From Rhodopseudomonas sp. BAL398 (GTDB taxonomy: Bacteria > Pseudomonadota > Alphaproteobacteria > Rhizobiales > Xanthobacteraceae), in assembly GCF_033001325.1 (NCBI RefSeq), contig NZ_CP133111.1, forward strand, positions 5,503,001 to 5,567,000: a stretch of DNA of 64,000 nucleotides, given 5' to 3'. Every line of letters starts with the position of its first letter. The first letter of the stretch is position 1. Under the pieces are notes generated by a model. It was given only the letters and a program-made list of their open reading frames with translations. It was not told the origin of the DNA and made no database searches. Made by a program: the position numbers and the translations under genes. Shown here one piece after another: positions 9,401 to 16,939 of this stretch.

Positions 9401-9779
9401 ACGTGAAAGAGGCATAGATCAGCGAGGTGACGGTCGATCCGATATAGCCAAAACCGGCGCCGCGGGTCAGCAAGTCGATATCGACGCCACAGCTGGCGGC
9501 ATAATAGGCAATCGGAAGCCCGCAACAGAAGATGATCAGGCTGACGACAAGGATCGCTGCCGTCGCATTAGTCACGCCGTAATTCAGCGTGATGGTGCCG
9601 CCGATCGCCTCCAGCGCGAGAAACGAGATCGCACCCAGCGCGGTGTTGGCGACGCGGGCGGCGGACCAGCGCCGCGCGCTCTTTGCGGTGAAGCGCAGCG
9701 CATAGTCTTCCAGCGTTTGGTTGGCAACCCACTGATTATATTGGCGCCGAACGCGGTCTATGCGCTGCCGCCCTGCCAC
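6411..9779 (-). CDS. NCS1 permease-hybrid histidine kinase fusion
   Basis: Using the GTG at 9779 (GGGAG six bases before it; a TTG at 9887 would add 36 residues) the product has 1122 residues. Residues ~10-480 form an NCS1 (nucleobase/hydantoin) transporter domain with about 12 membrane helices. Residues ~499-538 form a compact Cys-rich module (CCICEH, CSLCC, CHDLCKPH) likely to bind zinc. Two more hydrophobic segments cover about 568-625. A HisKA domain has the phospho-acceptor H682 (SHELRSP), followed by a HATPase with N (NLLSNAIKF) and G (GTGLGL) boxes. A receiver domain has D968 (LFLLDITM). A C-terminal helical tail of ~85 residues ends the protein. It probably senses or transports a nitrogenous solute and signals to the coupled regulator. 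Confidence 0.9.
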   Translation of the reverse strand: MAGRQRIDRVRRQYNQWVANQTLEDYALRFTAKSARRWSAARVANTALGAISFLALEAIGGTITLNYGVTNATAAILVVSLIIFCCGLPIAYYAASCGVDIDLLTRGAGFGYIGSTVTSLIYASFTFIFFAIEAVILATALELCFGIPLWLGYLVSAVAIIPLVTYGITLISRFQVWTQPFWILLHIVPFVAIAIKSPASFHDWTGFAGAHGSPDGHLDLLLFGTAASVIFSLVAQIGEQVDFLRFLPRDRRTSKRAWWIALICAGPGWIVPGAVKLLAGSFLAYFALNHGVSPQHAAEPAHMYAEAFRYVFSRPEIALTLTGVFVVLSQLKINVTNAYAGSIAWSNFFSRLTHSHPGRVVWLVFNVMVALLLMEIGVYKALEQTLALYSNVAIAWVGALVSDLVINKPLGLRPQHMEFKRAHLYDINPVGVGSMTIATVVSISAFYGMFGPTAKALAPFVALLVAFVTAPLIAWATDGKYYIARKPKRSWQNLAAIKCCICEHSFEPEDMASCPAYAGPICSLCCSLDARCHDLCKPHARINAQVSDVLGRILPQPVYARINSQLGRYLGVFLIATGSVGLTLSLIYLQAATAIRVDEVLLSEVLIKLFFALTIIIGVVTWLFVLARQSRQAAEAETKRQTTLLMQEIAAHHRTDIELQRAKEVAESANLAKSRYVVGLSHELRSPLNAISGYAQLLEQDTSLPPRPRDQIRLVRRSADHLSGLIDGLLDISKIEAGRLYLSRDEVRFGEFLDQLVGMFRLQAAAKDIEFVFKRPSYLPPVIYADEKRLRQVLINLLSNAIKFTQSGSVHFIVHYRNPVAELEVRDTGPGIHADDLERIFAPFERGALGISQPHTGTGLGLTISKLLAGVMGGDLRVTSTIGQGSTFTVKMLLSEVTNPTRTRAIRAPILGYYGPRRTILITDDDPTQRDMLQEVLAPLGFIVLSAPDGHACVDLAQHCQPDLFLLDITMAGIDGWTVAETLRMNGHHHARILMVSASAIEAHGTPLAQPFHDGYLMKPVDIPRLLELIGQLLKLSWRYKDDPADTPGITPNFEGPPMQHVEELIQLGQIGYIRGIESKLDQIDNDYPEAALFVTRMRALIDQFDLDQYMKTLNSLYQHEH

Positions 9780-9845
9780 CTGCGTCTCCCTGATTGCCGT
9801 TCCGGTCCAGTGCCGAAAACCTACGTCGCGGTCTTGCGGTGCAAC

Positions 9846-9863
9846 ATACGTGATCTTGCGTAT
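9846..9863. promoter_or_regulatory. Inverted repeat in divergent kinase/urtA promoter region
   Basis: ATACG-N8-CGTAT, perfect 5-bp arms, roughly midway between the preferred kinase start (9779) and urtA (9937). LuxR/NarL-type response regulators commonly bind short inverted repeats of TACG-like half-sites, so this is a candidate site for the regulator encoded at 5498-6421. No binding data; the arms are short. Confidence 0.35.
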
Positions 9864-9936
9864 CGGTCCACCGCAATAATTCGGCAATCGTCACCGCACT
9901 GGAATTCGTCCTCGAAAAAAGCATGAAGGGGTAGTT

Positions 9937-11199
9937 ATGGCAGACGATAAGAAGCGGGGCCTCGATTCACCGTTGCGGCGCAAGCTGCTGATGGGAATAG
10001 CGGCCATCCCGGCGATCTCGTTGATGGGACGTCCCTCCTTTGCCGCCGGACCTGCAACCTCGGCGGTCAACGCCACCGGCCTTGCGGTGACTGATACTGA
10101 AGTGACCGTGGGCATTCTGCATTCGGCCACCGGCACGATGGCGATTTCGGAAACCGGCTCGATCGAAGCCGAAAAGCTGGCGATCGCGCAGATCAACGAG
10201 GCCGGCGGCGTGCTCGGCCGCAAGATCAAGATCATCCAGGAAGACGGCGCCTCGGATTGGCCGACCTTCGCCGAAAAGGCCAAGAAGCTATTGGTCAACG
10301 ACAAGGTCGCGGCGATTTTTGGCTGCTGGACCTCGGCGTCGCGCAAGGCGGTGCTGCCGGTCCTCGAGCAGTACAATGGCATGTTGTACTACCCGACCTT
10401 CTATGAAGGCCTCGAACAGTCCAAGAACGTGATCTACACCGGCCAGGAAGCCACCCAGCAGATTCTGGCCGGCCTGAACTGGATCAACAAGGAGAAGGGC
10501 GCCAAGTCGTTCTTCTTCGTCGGCTCGGACTATATCTGGCCGCGCACCTCGAACAAGATCGCCCGCAAGCACATCGAGGAGCATCTGACGGGCTGCAAGG
10601 TCGTCGGCGAGGAATATTACCCGCTCGGCAACACCCAGTTCAATTCGGTGATCAACAAGATCAAGCTGAAGAAGCCGGACGTGATCTTCGCCGACGTGGT
10701 CGGCGGTTCCAACGTCGCGTTCTACAAGCAGCTCAAAGCGGCCGGCATCGACCTGTCGAAGCAATTGCTGCTGACGATCTCGGTGACCGAGGACGAAATC
10801 GACGGCATCGGCGGCGAGAACATCGCCGGGGCCTATGCCTGCATGAAGTACTTCCAGTCGCTCAAGAACCCGAACAATGAGAAGTTCGTCGCCGCGTTCC
10901 ACAAAATGTGGGGCGACAAGACGGTGATCGGCGACGTCACCCAGGCCGCCTATCTGGGCCCGTGGCTGTGGAAGCTGACCTGCGAGAAGGCCGGCTCCTT
11001 CGACATCGACAAGATCGCCGCGGCCTCGCCGGGGATCGAATTCAAGGGTGCGCCGGAAGGTTATGTCCGGATCCACGAGAACCACCATCTGTGGTCGAAG
11101 ACCCGGGTCGGGCGCGCCAGGCCCGACGGCCAGTTCGATCTGGTGTTCGAAACCAAGGATCTGGTCGAGCCCAATCCGTTCCCGAAGGGCTACCAGTGA
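9937..11199 (+). CDS. urtA: Urea/short-chain amide ABC transporter, substrate-binding protein
   Basis: A 420-residue periplasmic binding protein of the UrtA/FmdD type. The N-terminus has a twin-arginine-like signal (PLRRKLLMGIAAIPAISLMG) ending near FAAG. Mature features include VTVGILHSATGTMAISE, FGCWTSASRKAVLPV and LYYPTFYEGLE, all characteristic of the urea/amide branch of the branched-chain amino acid binding family. AAGGGG precedes the ATG. It is the first gene of urtABCDE-fmdAB. Because a formamidase follows and no urease genes are in view, formamide or other short amides are as likely a substrate as urea. The fmdD name would also fit. Confidence 0.92.
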   Translation: MADDKKRGLDSPLRRKLLMGIAAIPAISLMGRPSFAAGPATSAVNATGLAVTDTEVTVGILHSATGTMAISETGSIEAEKLAIAQINEAGGVLGRKIKIIQEDGASDWPTFAEKAKKLLVNDKVAAIFGCWTSASRKAVLPVLEQYNGMLYYPTFYEGLEQSKNVIYTGQEATQQILAGLNWINKEKGAKSFFFVGSDYIWPRTSNKIARKHIEEHLTGCKVVGEEYYPLGNTQFNSVINKIKLKKPDVIFADVVGGSNVAFYKQLKAAGIDLSKQLLLTISVTEDEIDGIGGENIAGAYACMKYFQSLKNPNNEKFVAAFHKMWGDKTVIGDVTQAAYLGPWLWKLTCEKAGSFDIDKIAAASPGIEFKGAPEGYVRIHENHHLWSKTRVGRARPDGQFDLVFETKDLVEPNPFPKGYQ

Positions 11200-11272
11200 G
11201 TCCACGCCGGTCCTAGCGCGGCTCGCGCCGGCAACTCTCCCTGGCGTGGACGACCTATCCCCGCCCGACGAC

Positions 11273-11302
11273 CCCGCGTCGCAAGCGTCTTTGCGACGCG
11301 GG
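11273..11302 (+). promoter_or_regulatory. Perfect 12-bp stem-loop between urtA and urtB
   Basis: CCCGCGTCGCAA, a 6-base loop, then TTGCGACGCGGG. There is no run of T after it. Hairpins between a binding-protein gene and its permease genes often stop 3' exonucleases or cause partial termination, giving excess binding protein; that is the likely role here (inference). Confidence 0.75.
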
Positions 11303-11338
11303 ACTTCCCGCGACTTCACAACGACAGAGGACGGATCG

Positions 11339-12265
11339 ATGTTGGGCGACTATTCGATTGGTGATCTCGGCTCCATTTTCGTCATGCAGGGCTTCGCGGG
11401 TCTGATCCTGTTCTCCGTGTATGTCCTGATGGCGCTCGGTCTTGCGATCATTTTCGGCCAGATGGGGGTCATCAACATGGCCCATGGCGAGTTCATGATC
11501 CTCGGCGCCTACGTCACCTGGATGACGTCGAATTTTTTCCAGGCGTTTCTGCCTTCGCTGTTCAGCGGCTATTTCTTCGTCGCGATGATATTGGCCTTCA
11601 TCGCCTCCGGCCTATTGGGAATGCTGGTCGAATGGGTGCTGATACGCCATCTCTACAAGCGCCCGTTGGATACGCTGCTCGCCACCTGGGGGCTGAGCCT
11701 GATCCTGCAGCAGGCCTATCGCTCGATCTTCGGCGCCCGCGAGGTCGGCGTGGAATTGCCGCAATGGATGCTCGGCTCGCAGAAGGTCACCGATAGCATC
11801 GAAGTGCCGATCAACGGCATCTTCGTGATGTGCCTGACAGTGCTGATCACCCTGGGGGTGGCCTACATCATGTACAAGTCGCGCTTCGGCCGCCAGGTCC
11901 GCGCCGTGGTGCAGAACCGGGTGATGGCCGGCGCCGTCGGCATCAACACCGAGAAAGTCGATCGCTACACTTTCGGGCTCGGCTGCGGCATCGCCGGCAT
12001 CGCAGGCAGCGCCTTCACGATGATCGGCTCGACCGGGCCAACCTCGGGCCAGCTCTACATCGTCGACACCTTCCTGGTCGTGGTGTTCGGCGGCGCCGCC
12101 AGCCTGCTCGGTACCATCGCCTCGGCCTTCAGCATCTCGCAGACGCAATCGACGCTGGAATTCTTCCTGTCCGGTTCGATGGCCAAGGTGCTGACGCTGC
12201 TCGCGGTGGTCGGAATCCTGATGCTGCGCCCGCAGGGTCTGTTCGCCCTCAAAGTCCGCAAATAG
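11339..12265 (+). CDS. urtB: Urea/amide ABC transporter permease
   Basis: A 308-residue LivH-type permease starting at ATG 11339 behind an AGAGGA site; the frame is open far upstream, through the end of urtA, but that part is out-of-frame read-through. Eight or so hydrophobic helices are visible. LivH/UrtB signatures include LAIIFGQMGVINMAHGEF and, near the C-terminus, TSGQLYIVDTFLVVVFGG. It lacks the long N-terminal extension of classical UrtB and so resembles the FmdE form. It pairs with UrtC to form the membrane channel. Confidence 0.92.
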   Translation: MLGDYSIGDLGSIFVMQGFAGLILFSVYVLMALGLAIIFGQMGVINMAHGEFMILGAYVTWMTSNFFQAFLPSLFSGYFFVAMILAFIASGLLGMLVEWVLIRHLYKRPLDTLLATWGLSLILQQAYRSIFGAREVGVELPQWMLGSQKVTDSIEVPINGIFVMCLTVLITLGVAYIMYKSRFGRQVRAVVQNRVMAGAVGINTEKVDRYTFGLGCGIAGIAGSAFTMIGSTGPTSGQLYIVDTFLVVVFGGAASLLGTIASAFSISQTQSTLEFFLSGSMAKVLTLLAVVGILMLRPQGLFALKVRK

Positions 12266-12277
12266 AGGCTCACGCTC

Positions 12278-13432
12278 ATGACCGACAATGCGCGCTTCGT
12301 TAATCGCAAAGAGCTGATGGGCATTCTGGTTCTGGCCGCCCTGCTGGTCGTCATCCTGCCGCTCAGCCTCGACGTGTTCAGGCTCAACCTGTTCGCCAAA
12401 TATCTCACCTACGCCTTCGTGGCGCTCGGCCTGGTGATCTGCTGGGGCTATGGCGGCATTCTCAGCCTCGGCCAGGGCGTGTTCTTCGGCCTCGGCGGCT
12501 ATTGCATGGCGATGTTTCTCAAGCTCGAAGCCTCCAGCATCGAGAACACCAAGATCCAGTCGACCCCGGGCATTCCGGACTTCATGGACTGGAATCAGAT
12601 CACCTCGCTGCCGCTGTTCTGGAAGCCGTTCCACAGCCTGACCTTCACCATCATCGCCATCATCGCGGTGCCGGCGTTCTTCGCCTTCATCATCGGCGCG
12701 GCGATGTTCAAGCGCCGCGTCGGCGGCACCTATTTCGCCATCATCACCCAGGCGGTCGCCGCCATCCTGACCATCCTGATCGTCGGCCAGCAGGGCTACA
12801 CCGGCGGCATCAACGGCATGACCGATCTGCGCACCTTGAAGGGCTGGGACATCCGGCCCGACCACGCCAAGATCGTCCTGTACTTCGTCGAGGTGGCGCT
12901 GCTGTTCGGCTGCATCTTCATCGCCCAGTTCATCCGCCGCTCCAAGCTCGGCCGCATCCTGGTGGCGATGCGCGAGAAGGAGGACCGGGTCCGCTTCTCC
13001 GGCTACAGCGTCGCCAATTTCAAGATCTTCGCCTTCTGCGTCGCGGCGATCTTCGCCGCGATCGGCGGCGCGATGTTCGCGCTCAATGTCGGCTTCATGT
13101 CGCCGTCCTTCGTCGGCATCGTGCCGTCGATCGAGATGGTGATCTACACCGCGGTCGGCGGCCGGCTGTCGATCCTCGGCGCGGTCTACGGCACCTTGCT
13201 GGTGAACTTCGCCAAGACCAGCCTGTCGGAATCCTTCCCCGAATTGTGGTTGTTCGGCCTTGGCGGGCTGTTCATTGCGGTGGTGCTGGCATTCCCGAAT
13301 GGCCTTGCCGGAATCTGGAACGATTACATCCAGCCGCATATCGATCGCTTCTTCGCCAAGCGCACGCCGGGCAGCGACTCCAGCAGCGGCAAGTCGTTCG
13401 GACCGGTCGTCGACGGCGCCCCGGCGGAATAG
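12278..13432 (+). CDS. urtC: Urea/amide ABC transporter permease
   Basis: A 384-residue LivM-type permease, ATG 12278, 12 bases after urtB. It has about ten hydrophobic helices. Family motifs include WGYGGILSLGQGVFFGLGGY near residue 50 and the EAA-like loop GRILVAMREKEDRVRFSGYSV, which contacts the ATPases. A hydrophilic loop near residues 85-115 (TPGIPDFMDWNQ) is typical of UrtC. The C-terminal ~30 residues are polar. It acts with UrtB in the inner membrane and is powered by UrtD and UrtE. Confidence 0.93.
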   Translation: MTDNARFVNRKELMGILVLAALLVVILPLSLDVFRLNLFAKYLTYAFVALGLVICWGYGGILSLGQGVFFGLGGYCMAMFLKLEASSIENTKIQSTPGIPDFMDWNQITSLPLFWKPFHSLTFTIIAIIAVPAFFAFIIGAAMFKRRVGGTYFAIITQAVAAILTILIVGQQGYTGGINGMTDLRTLKGWDIRPDHAKIVLYFVEVALLFGCIFIAQFIRRSKLGRILVAMREKEDRVRFSGYSVANFKIFAFCVAAIFAAIGGAMFALNVGFMSPSFVGIVPSIEMVIYTAVGGRLSILGAVYGTLLVNFAKTSLSESFPELWLFGLGGLFIAVVLAFPNGLAGIWNDYIQPHIDRFFAKRTPGSDSSSGKSFGPVVDGAPAE

Positions 13433-13441
13433 GAGAGAACC

Positions 13442-14197
13442 ATGCTGATCGGTCATCAACCCAAGGACTTCCTGCTCTCCGTCGAGGGGCTGACGGTGTC
13501 GTTCGACGGCTTCAAGGCGGTCAATGACCTGTCGTTCTATGTCGAGGAAAACGAGATCCGCGTCATCATCGGCCCCAACGGCGCCGGCAAGACTACGGTG
13601 CTCGACCTGATCTGCGGCAAGACCAAGGCGACCTCCGGGGCGATCCATTTCCGCGACAAGGATCTCACCAAGATGACGGAGAACCAGATCGTGCAGGTCG
13701 GGGTCGGCCGCAAGTTTCAGAATCCGTCGATCTATGACGATCTCACGGTGTTCGAGAATCTCGAGGTGTCCTATCCGCGCGGCCGCACCGTATTCGGCGC
13801 GCTGACCTTCACCCGCGACGCCGCGGTGCGCGACCGGGTCCACGAGGTCGCCGAGGCGATCTTCCTGAAGGACAAGCTCAACATGAGCGCCGACCTGCTC
13901 AGCCACGGCCAGAAGCAATGGCTGGAGATCGGCATGCTGCTGATCCAGGACCCGGACCTGTTGATGCTCGACGAGCCGGTCGCCGGCATGAGCGTCAGCG
14001 AGCGGGTGAAGACCGCCGAATTGCTCAACACCATCATCAAGGACCGCTCGGTGCTGGTGATCGAGCACGACATGAAATTCGTCGAGGACATCGCCCACAA
14101 GGTCACCGTGCTGCATCAGGGCCAGATCCTGTCGGAAGGCACCATGGAGCAGGTCAAGAACGATCCCAAGGTGATCGAAGTCTATCTGGGGCATTGA
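13442..14197 (+). CDS. urtD: Urea/amide ABC transporter ATP-binding protein
   Basis: A 251-residue ABC ATPase of the LivG type. Walker A is GPNGAGKTT (near residue 45), the Q-loop region is RKFQNPSIYDDLTVFENLE, the signature is LSHGQKQWLEIG and Walker B is LLMLDEPVAGM, followed by the switch histidine in VIEHDM. The LSHGQKQ signature is characteristic of UrtD rather than LivG. AGGAGAGAACC precedes ATG 13442. It acts as a heterodimer with UrtE. Confidence 0.94.
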   Translation: MLIGHQPKDFLLSVEGLTVSFDGFKAVNDLSFYVEENEIRVIIGPNGAGKTTVLDLICGKTKATSGAIHFRDKDLTKMTENQIVQVGVGRKFQNPSIYDDLTVFENLEVSYPRGRTVFGALTFTRDAAVRDRVHEVAEAIFLKDKLNMSADLLSHGQKQWLEIGMLLIQDPDLLMLDEPVAGMSVSERVKTAELLNTIIKDRSVLVIEHDMKFVEDIAHKVTVLHQGQILSEGTMEQVKNDPKVIEVYLGH

Positions 14198-14226
14198 GGA
14201 GACTTCGGTGAATACGACCACGACTT

Positions 14227-14309
14227 CGTCATTGCGAGCGAAGCGAAGCAATCCAGGGGCGGCACGCGAAGCGCTGGATTGCTTCGTCGCTACGCTCCTC
14301 GCAATGACG
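14227..14309. repeat. Family A palindromic repeat inside the urtD-urtE gap
   Basis: A shorter family A copy (about 83 bases), opening CGTCATTGCGAGCGAAGCG and closing CTCCTCGCAATGACG, with GAAGCAATCCAGG / CTGGATTGCTTCG inside. It separates urtD from urtE within what must be one transcript, so it will form a strong hairpin in the mRNA and could lower or uncouple urtE expression. Confidence 0.92.
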
Positions 14310-14346
14310 CCTCGTTTCGCGTCGTCGGCAATTTGAGGAGCACGTC

Positions 14347-15036
14347 ATGCTGTCAATCTCGGACCTACACGTCGCCTACGGCCAGAGCGAGGTGCTGCAC
14401 GGGCTCAACGTCGCGGTGGCGCCGAACGAGATCGTCGCCATCATGGGGCGCAACGGCATGGGCAAGACCACGCTGATGAAGTCGCTGATGGGGATCATCC
14501 CGACCAAGAGCGGCTCGGTGGCGATGGAGGGCGCCGAACTCTCGGCGCTGAAGAGCTATGAGCGGGTCGCCAAGGGCCTGGCCTATGTGCCGCAGGGCCG
14601 CATGATCTTCTCCAGCATGACGGTGAAGGAAAACATCGAGACCGGGCTGGTCGCCTCCGGCGAGCGCGAGGTGCCGGGCGATATCTACGAGCTGTTTCCG
14701 GTGCTGCTGGAGATGAAGGGCCGCCGCGGCGGCAACCTGTCCGGCGGCCAGCAGCAGCAGCTGGCGATCGCCCGCGCGCTCGCCACCAAGCCGAAGGTGC
14801 TGCTGCTCGACGAGCCGACCGAGGGCATCCAGCCCTCGATCATCAAGGACATGGCCCGCACGCTGAAGCAGATCCGCGACACCCGCGGGCTGTCGATCAT
14901 CGTCTCCGAACAGGTGCTGAGCTTCGCGCTCGACGTCGCCGACCGGGTGCTGGTGATCGAGAACGGCGAGATCGTCCGCGACGATCCGCGCGCCGCCGTC
15001 GATGCCGATCAGATCTCGAAATATCTGTCCGTCTAA
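14347..15036 (+). CDS. urtE: Urea/amide ABC transporter ATP-binding protein
   Basis: A 229-residue LivF-type ATPase. Walker A is GRNGMGKTT, the signature LSGGQQQQLAIARAL and Walker B VLLLDEPTEGIQPS. YVPQGRMIFSSMTVKENIETGL is the family Q-loop region (written as two parts: YVPQGRMIF, MTVKENI). GAGGAG precedes ATG 14347. The PTEGIQPSII sequence is typical of UrtE. Forms the ATPase pair with UrtD. The gene is set off from urtD by a family A repeat but remains in the same orientation and presumably the same transcript. Confidence 0.94.
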   Translation: MLSISDLHVAYGQSEVLHGLNVAVAPNEIVAIMGRNGMGKTTLMKSLMGIIPTKSGSVAMEGAELSALKSYERVAKGLAYVPQGRMIFSSMTVKENIETGLVASGEREVPGDIYELFPVLLEMKGRRGGNLSGGQQQQLAIARALATKPKVLLLDEPTEGIQPSIIKDMARTLKQIRDTRGLSIIVSEQVLSFALDVADRVLVIENGEIVRDDPRAAVDADQISKYLSV

Positions 15037-15108
15037 CCGCACGACCCGACCGCACGACTAACGTCCAAGTTCAACGACACGGCCACTGGTAACGAAGGGG
15101 AGCTCACA

Positions 15109-16338
15109 ATGGTAGATACACTGATCAAGGTCGACCTCACGCAATCGGCCTACGACAACGAGAACATCCACAATCGCTGGCACCCCGACGTTCCGATGGT
15201 GGCCTGGGTCAATCCCGGCGACGATTTCATCGTCGAGACCTATGACTGGACCGGCGGCTTCATCAAGAACAATGATTCCGCCGACGACGTCCGCGATATC
15301 GACCTGTCGATCGTGCACTTCCTGTCCGGTCCGATCGGCGTCAAGGGCGCCGAGCCAGGCGACCTATTGGTGGTCGACCTCTTGGACGTCGGCCCGATGA
15401 AGGACAGCCAATGGGGCTTCAACGGCTTCTTCTCCAAGCAGAATGGCGGCGGCTTTCTCACCGATCACTTCCCGCTGGCGCAGAAGTCGATCTGGGATTT
15501 TAAAGGCATGTACACCTCGTCGCGCCACATCCCGGGCGTGAATTTCGCCGGGTTGATCCATCCCGGCCTGATCGGCTGTCTGCCCGATCCGAAATTGCTG
15601 GCAACCTGGAACGAGCGCGAACAGGCGCTGATCGACACCAACCCGACCCGCGTGCCCGGCCTCGCCAATCCGCCATTCGGCCCGACCGCCCATATGGGCC
15701 GGCTCAAGGGCGAAGCAAAGGAGAAGGCCGCGGCCGAAGGCGCCCGCACCGTGCCGCCGCGCGAACATGGCGGCAATTGCGACATCAAGGATTTGTCACG
15801 CGGTTCGAAAGTCTACTTCCCGGTCTATGTGCCGGGCGGCGGGCTGTCGATGGGCGATCTGCACTTTTCGCAGGGCGACGGCGAGATCACCTTCTGCGGC
15901 GCCATCGAGATGGCCGGCTGGCTGCACATCAAGGTCGATGTCATCAAGGACGGCGTCAACAAATACGGCATCAAGAATCCGGTGTTCAAGCCGTCGCCGA
16001 TGACGCCGAACTACAAGGACTTCCTGATCTTCGAGGGCATCTCGGTCGACGAGGCCGGCAAGCAGCATTATCTCGACGTCCACATCGCCTATCGCCAGGC
16101 CTGCCTCAACGCCATCGAATATCTGAAGAAGTTCGGCTATTCCGGCGCCCAGGCCTATTCGATCCTCGGCACCGCGCCGTGCCAAGGCCATATCTCCGGC
16201 GTCGTCGACGTCCCCAACGCCTGCGCCACGCTGTGGCTGCCGACCGAGATCTTCGATTTCGACATCATGCCGAGCTCGGCCGGCCCGATCAAACACATCA
16301 AGGGCGACATCCAGATGCCGCTGTCGCAGGACAAGTAG
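15109..16338 (+). CDS. fmdA: Formamidase
   Basis: A 409-residue protein of the FmdA_AmdA family, full length. Recognised from the N-terminal block MVDTLIKVDLTQSAY with NRWHPDVP, the HFLSGPIGVKGAEPGD region, IPGVNFAGLIHPG, REHGGNCDIKDLSRGSKVYFPV (quoted in parts: HGGNCDIKDL) and GDLHFSQGDGE. It hydrolyses formamide, and more slowly other short amides, to ammonia and formate in the cytoplasm. A strong AAGGGGAG site precedes ATG 15109. Its position 72 bases after urtE argues that the upstream transporter imports short amides. Confidence 0.95.
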   Translation: MVDTLIKVDLTQSAYDNENIHNRWHPDVPMVAWVNPGDDFIVETYDWTGGFIKNNDSADDVRDIDLSIVHFLSGPIGVKGAEPGDLLVVDLLDVGPMKDSQWGFNGFFSKQNGGGFLTDHFPLAQKSIWDFKGMYTSSRHIPGVNFAGLIHPGLIGCLPDPKLLATWNEREQALIDTNPTRVPGLANPPFGPTAHMGRLKGEAKEKAAAEGARTVPPREHGGNCDIKDLSRGSKVYFPVYVPGGGLSMGDLHFSQGDGEITFCGAIEMAGWLHIKVDVIKDGVNKYGIKNPVFKPSPMTPNYKDFLIFEGISVDEAGKQHYLDVHIAYRQACLNAIEYLKKFGYSGAQAYSILGTAPCQGHISGVVDVPNACATLWLPTEIFDFDIMPSSAGPIKHIKGDIQMPLSQDK

Positions 16339-16344
16339 TCGACG

Positions 16345-16453
16345 CGTCATTGCGAGCCGAGGGCGGCGCCATGCGCCGCCCGACAGCGAAGCAATCCAGG
16401 GGCCACGGTCTCAAACCCTGGATTGCTTCGTCGCTTCGCTCCTCGCAATGACG
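16345..16453. repeat. Family A palindromic repeat between fmdA and fmdB
   Basis: Full-length family A copy: CGTCATTGCGAGCC, GAAGCAATCCAGG, CTGGATTGCTTCGTCGC, TCGCAATGACG. It begins six bases after the fmdA stop and ends about 40 bases before fmdB. Confidence 0.92.
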
Positions 16454-16495
16454 CGCGAGGGCTTCGTCAAAACTTCGCCGAAATGGAAAATCATC

Positions 16496-16837
16496 ATGCC
16501 GGTCTATGAATATCTCTGCGACGCCTGCGGTCCGTTCACCGAGATGCGGCCGATGGCGGAATGCGACGAGCCGAATGACTGCCCGCAATGCGCGGTGTCG
16601 GCGCCGCGGGTGATCCTCACCGCGCCGAATTATTTCTGCATGGCGAGCGACAAGCGCAGCGCTCACGCCACCAATGAACGCAGCGCCAACGCGCCGAAGA
16701 CGGTCGGCGAATACAAGGCCTCGCACGGCCCGGGCTGCGGCTGCTGTTCCTCGGGCAAGCCGTCGCGGCTGCAGAGCCGCAGCAAGAGCGGCGCCAAGGG
16801 GTTTCCCACCGCGCGGCCGTGGATGATCAGCCATTAG
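16496..16837 (+). CDS. fmdB: FmdB family zinc-ribbon protein
   Basis: A 113-residue protein starting at MPVYEYLCDACG (ATG 16496), the family's standard N-terminus; an upstream in-frame start would read through a repeat and is discarded. The zinc ribbon uses CDAC near residue 8 and CPQC near residue 30 (NDCPQCAVSAPRV). A second Cys cluster, GCGCC, lies in the C-terminal half. FmdB of Methylophilus was proposed to regulate amidase genes. The biochemical role of the family is still unclear. Confidence 0.9.
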   Translation: MPVYEYLCDACGPFTEMRPMAECDEPNDCPQCAVSAPRVILTAPNYFCMASDKRSAHATNERSANAPKTVGEYKASHGPGCGCCSSGKPSRLQSRSKSGAKGFPTARPWMISH

Positions 16838-16939
16838 AGCGTTTTCGAGCGAAGTGGATACCGGTTCGCGTGAAGAAAACGCGTCAAAACAAGAATCTAG
16901 AGCTCCGGTTCTGATTCTATCAGAACCGGAATTGCTCTA
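16838..16939. repeat. Family H palindromic repeat (AGCGTTTTCGAGCGAAGTGG)
   Basis: Directly after the fmdB stop. Contains the sequence GTTTTCGAGCGAAGTGGATA, then GCGTGAAGAAAACGC and a perfect stem CCGGTTCTGA / TCAGAACCGG (16905-16914 and 16920-16929). From memory, very similar sequences are scattered through Rhizobiales genomes. It may serve as the transcript end for the fmd operon. Confidence 0.75.

Noticed and set aside
11612-14251. An 879-codon open frame on the minus strand across urtB-urtD
   Set aside because: It is the antisense shadow of well-supported urt genes in high-GC DNA; composition is His/Asp/Glu/Gln-rich without any domain.
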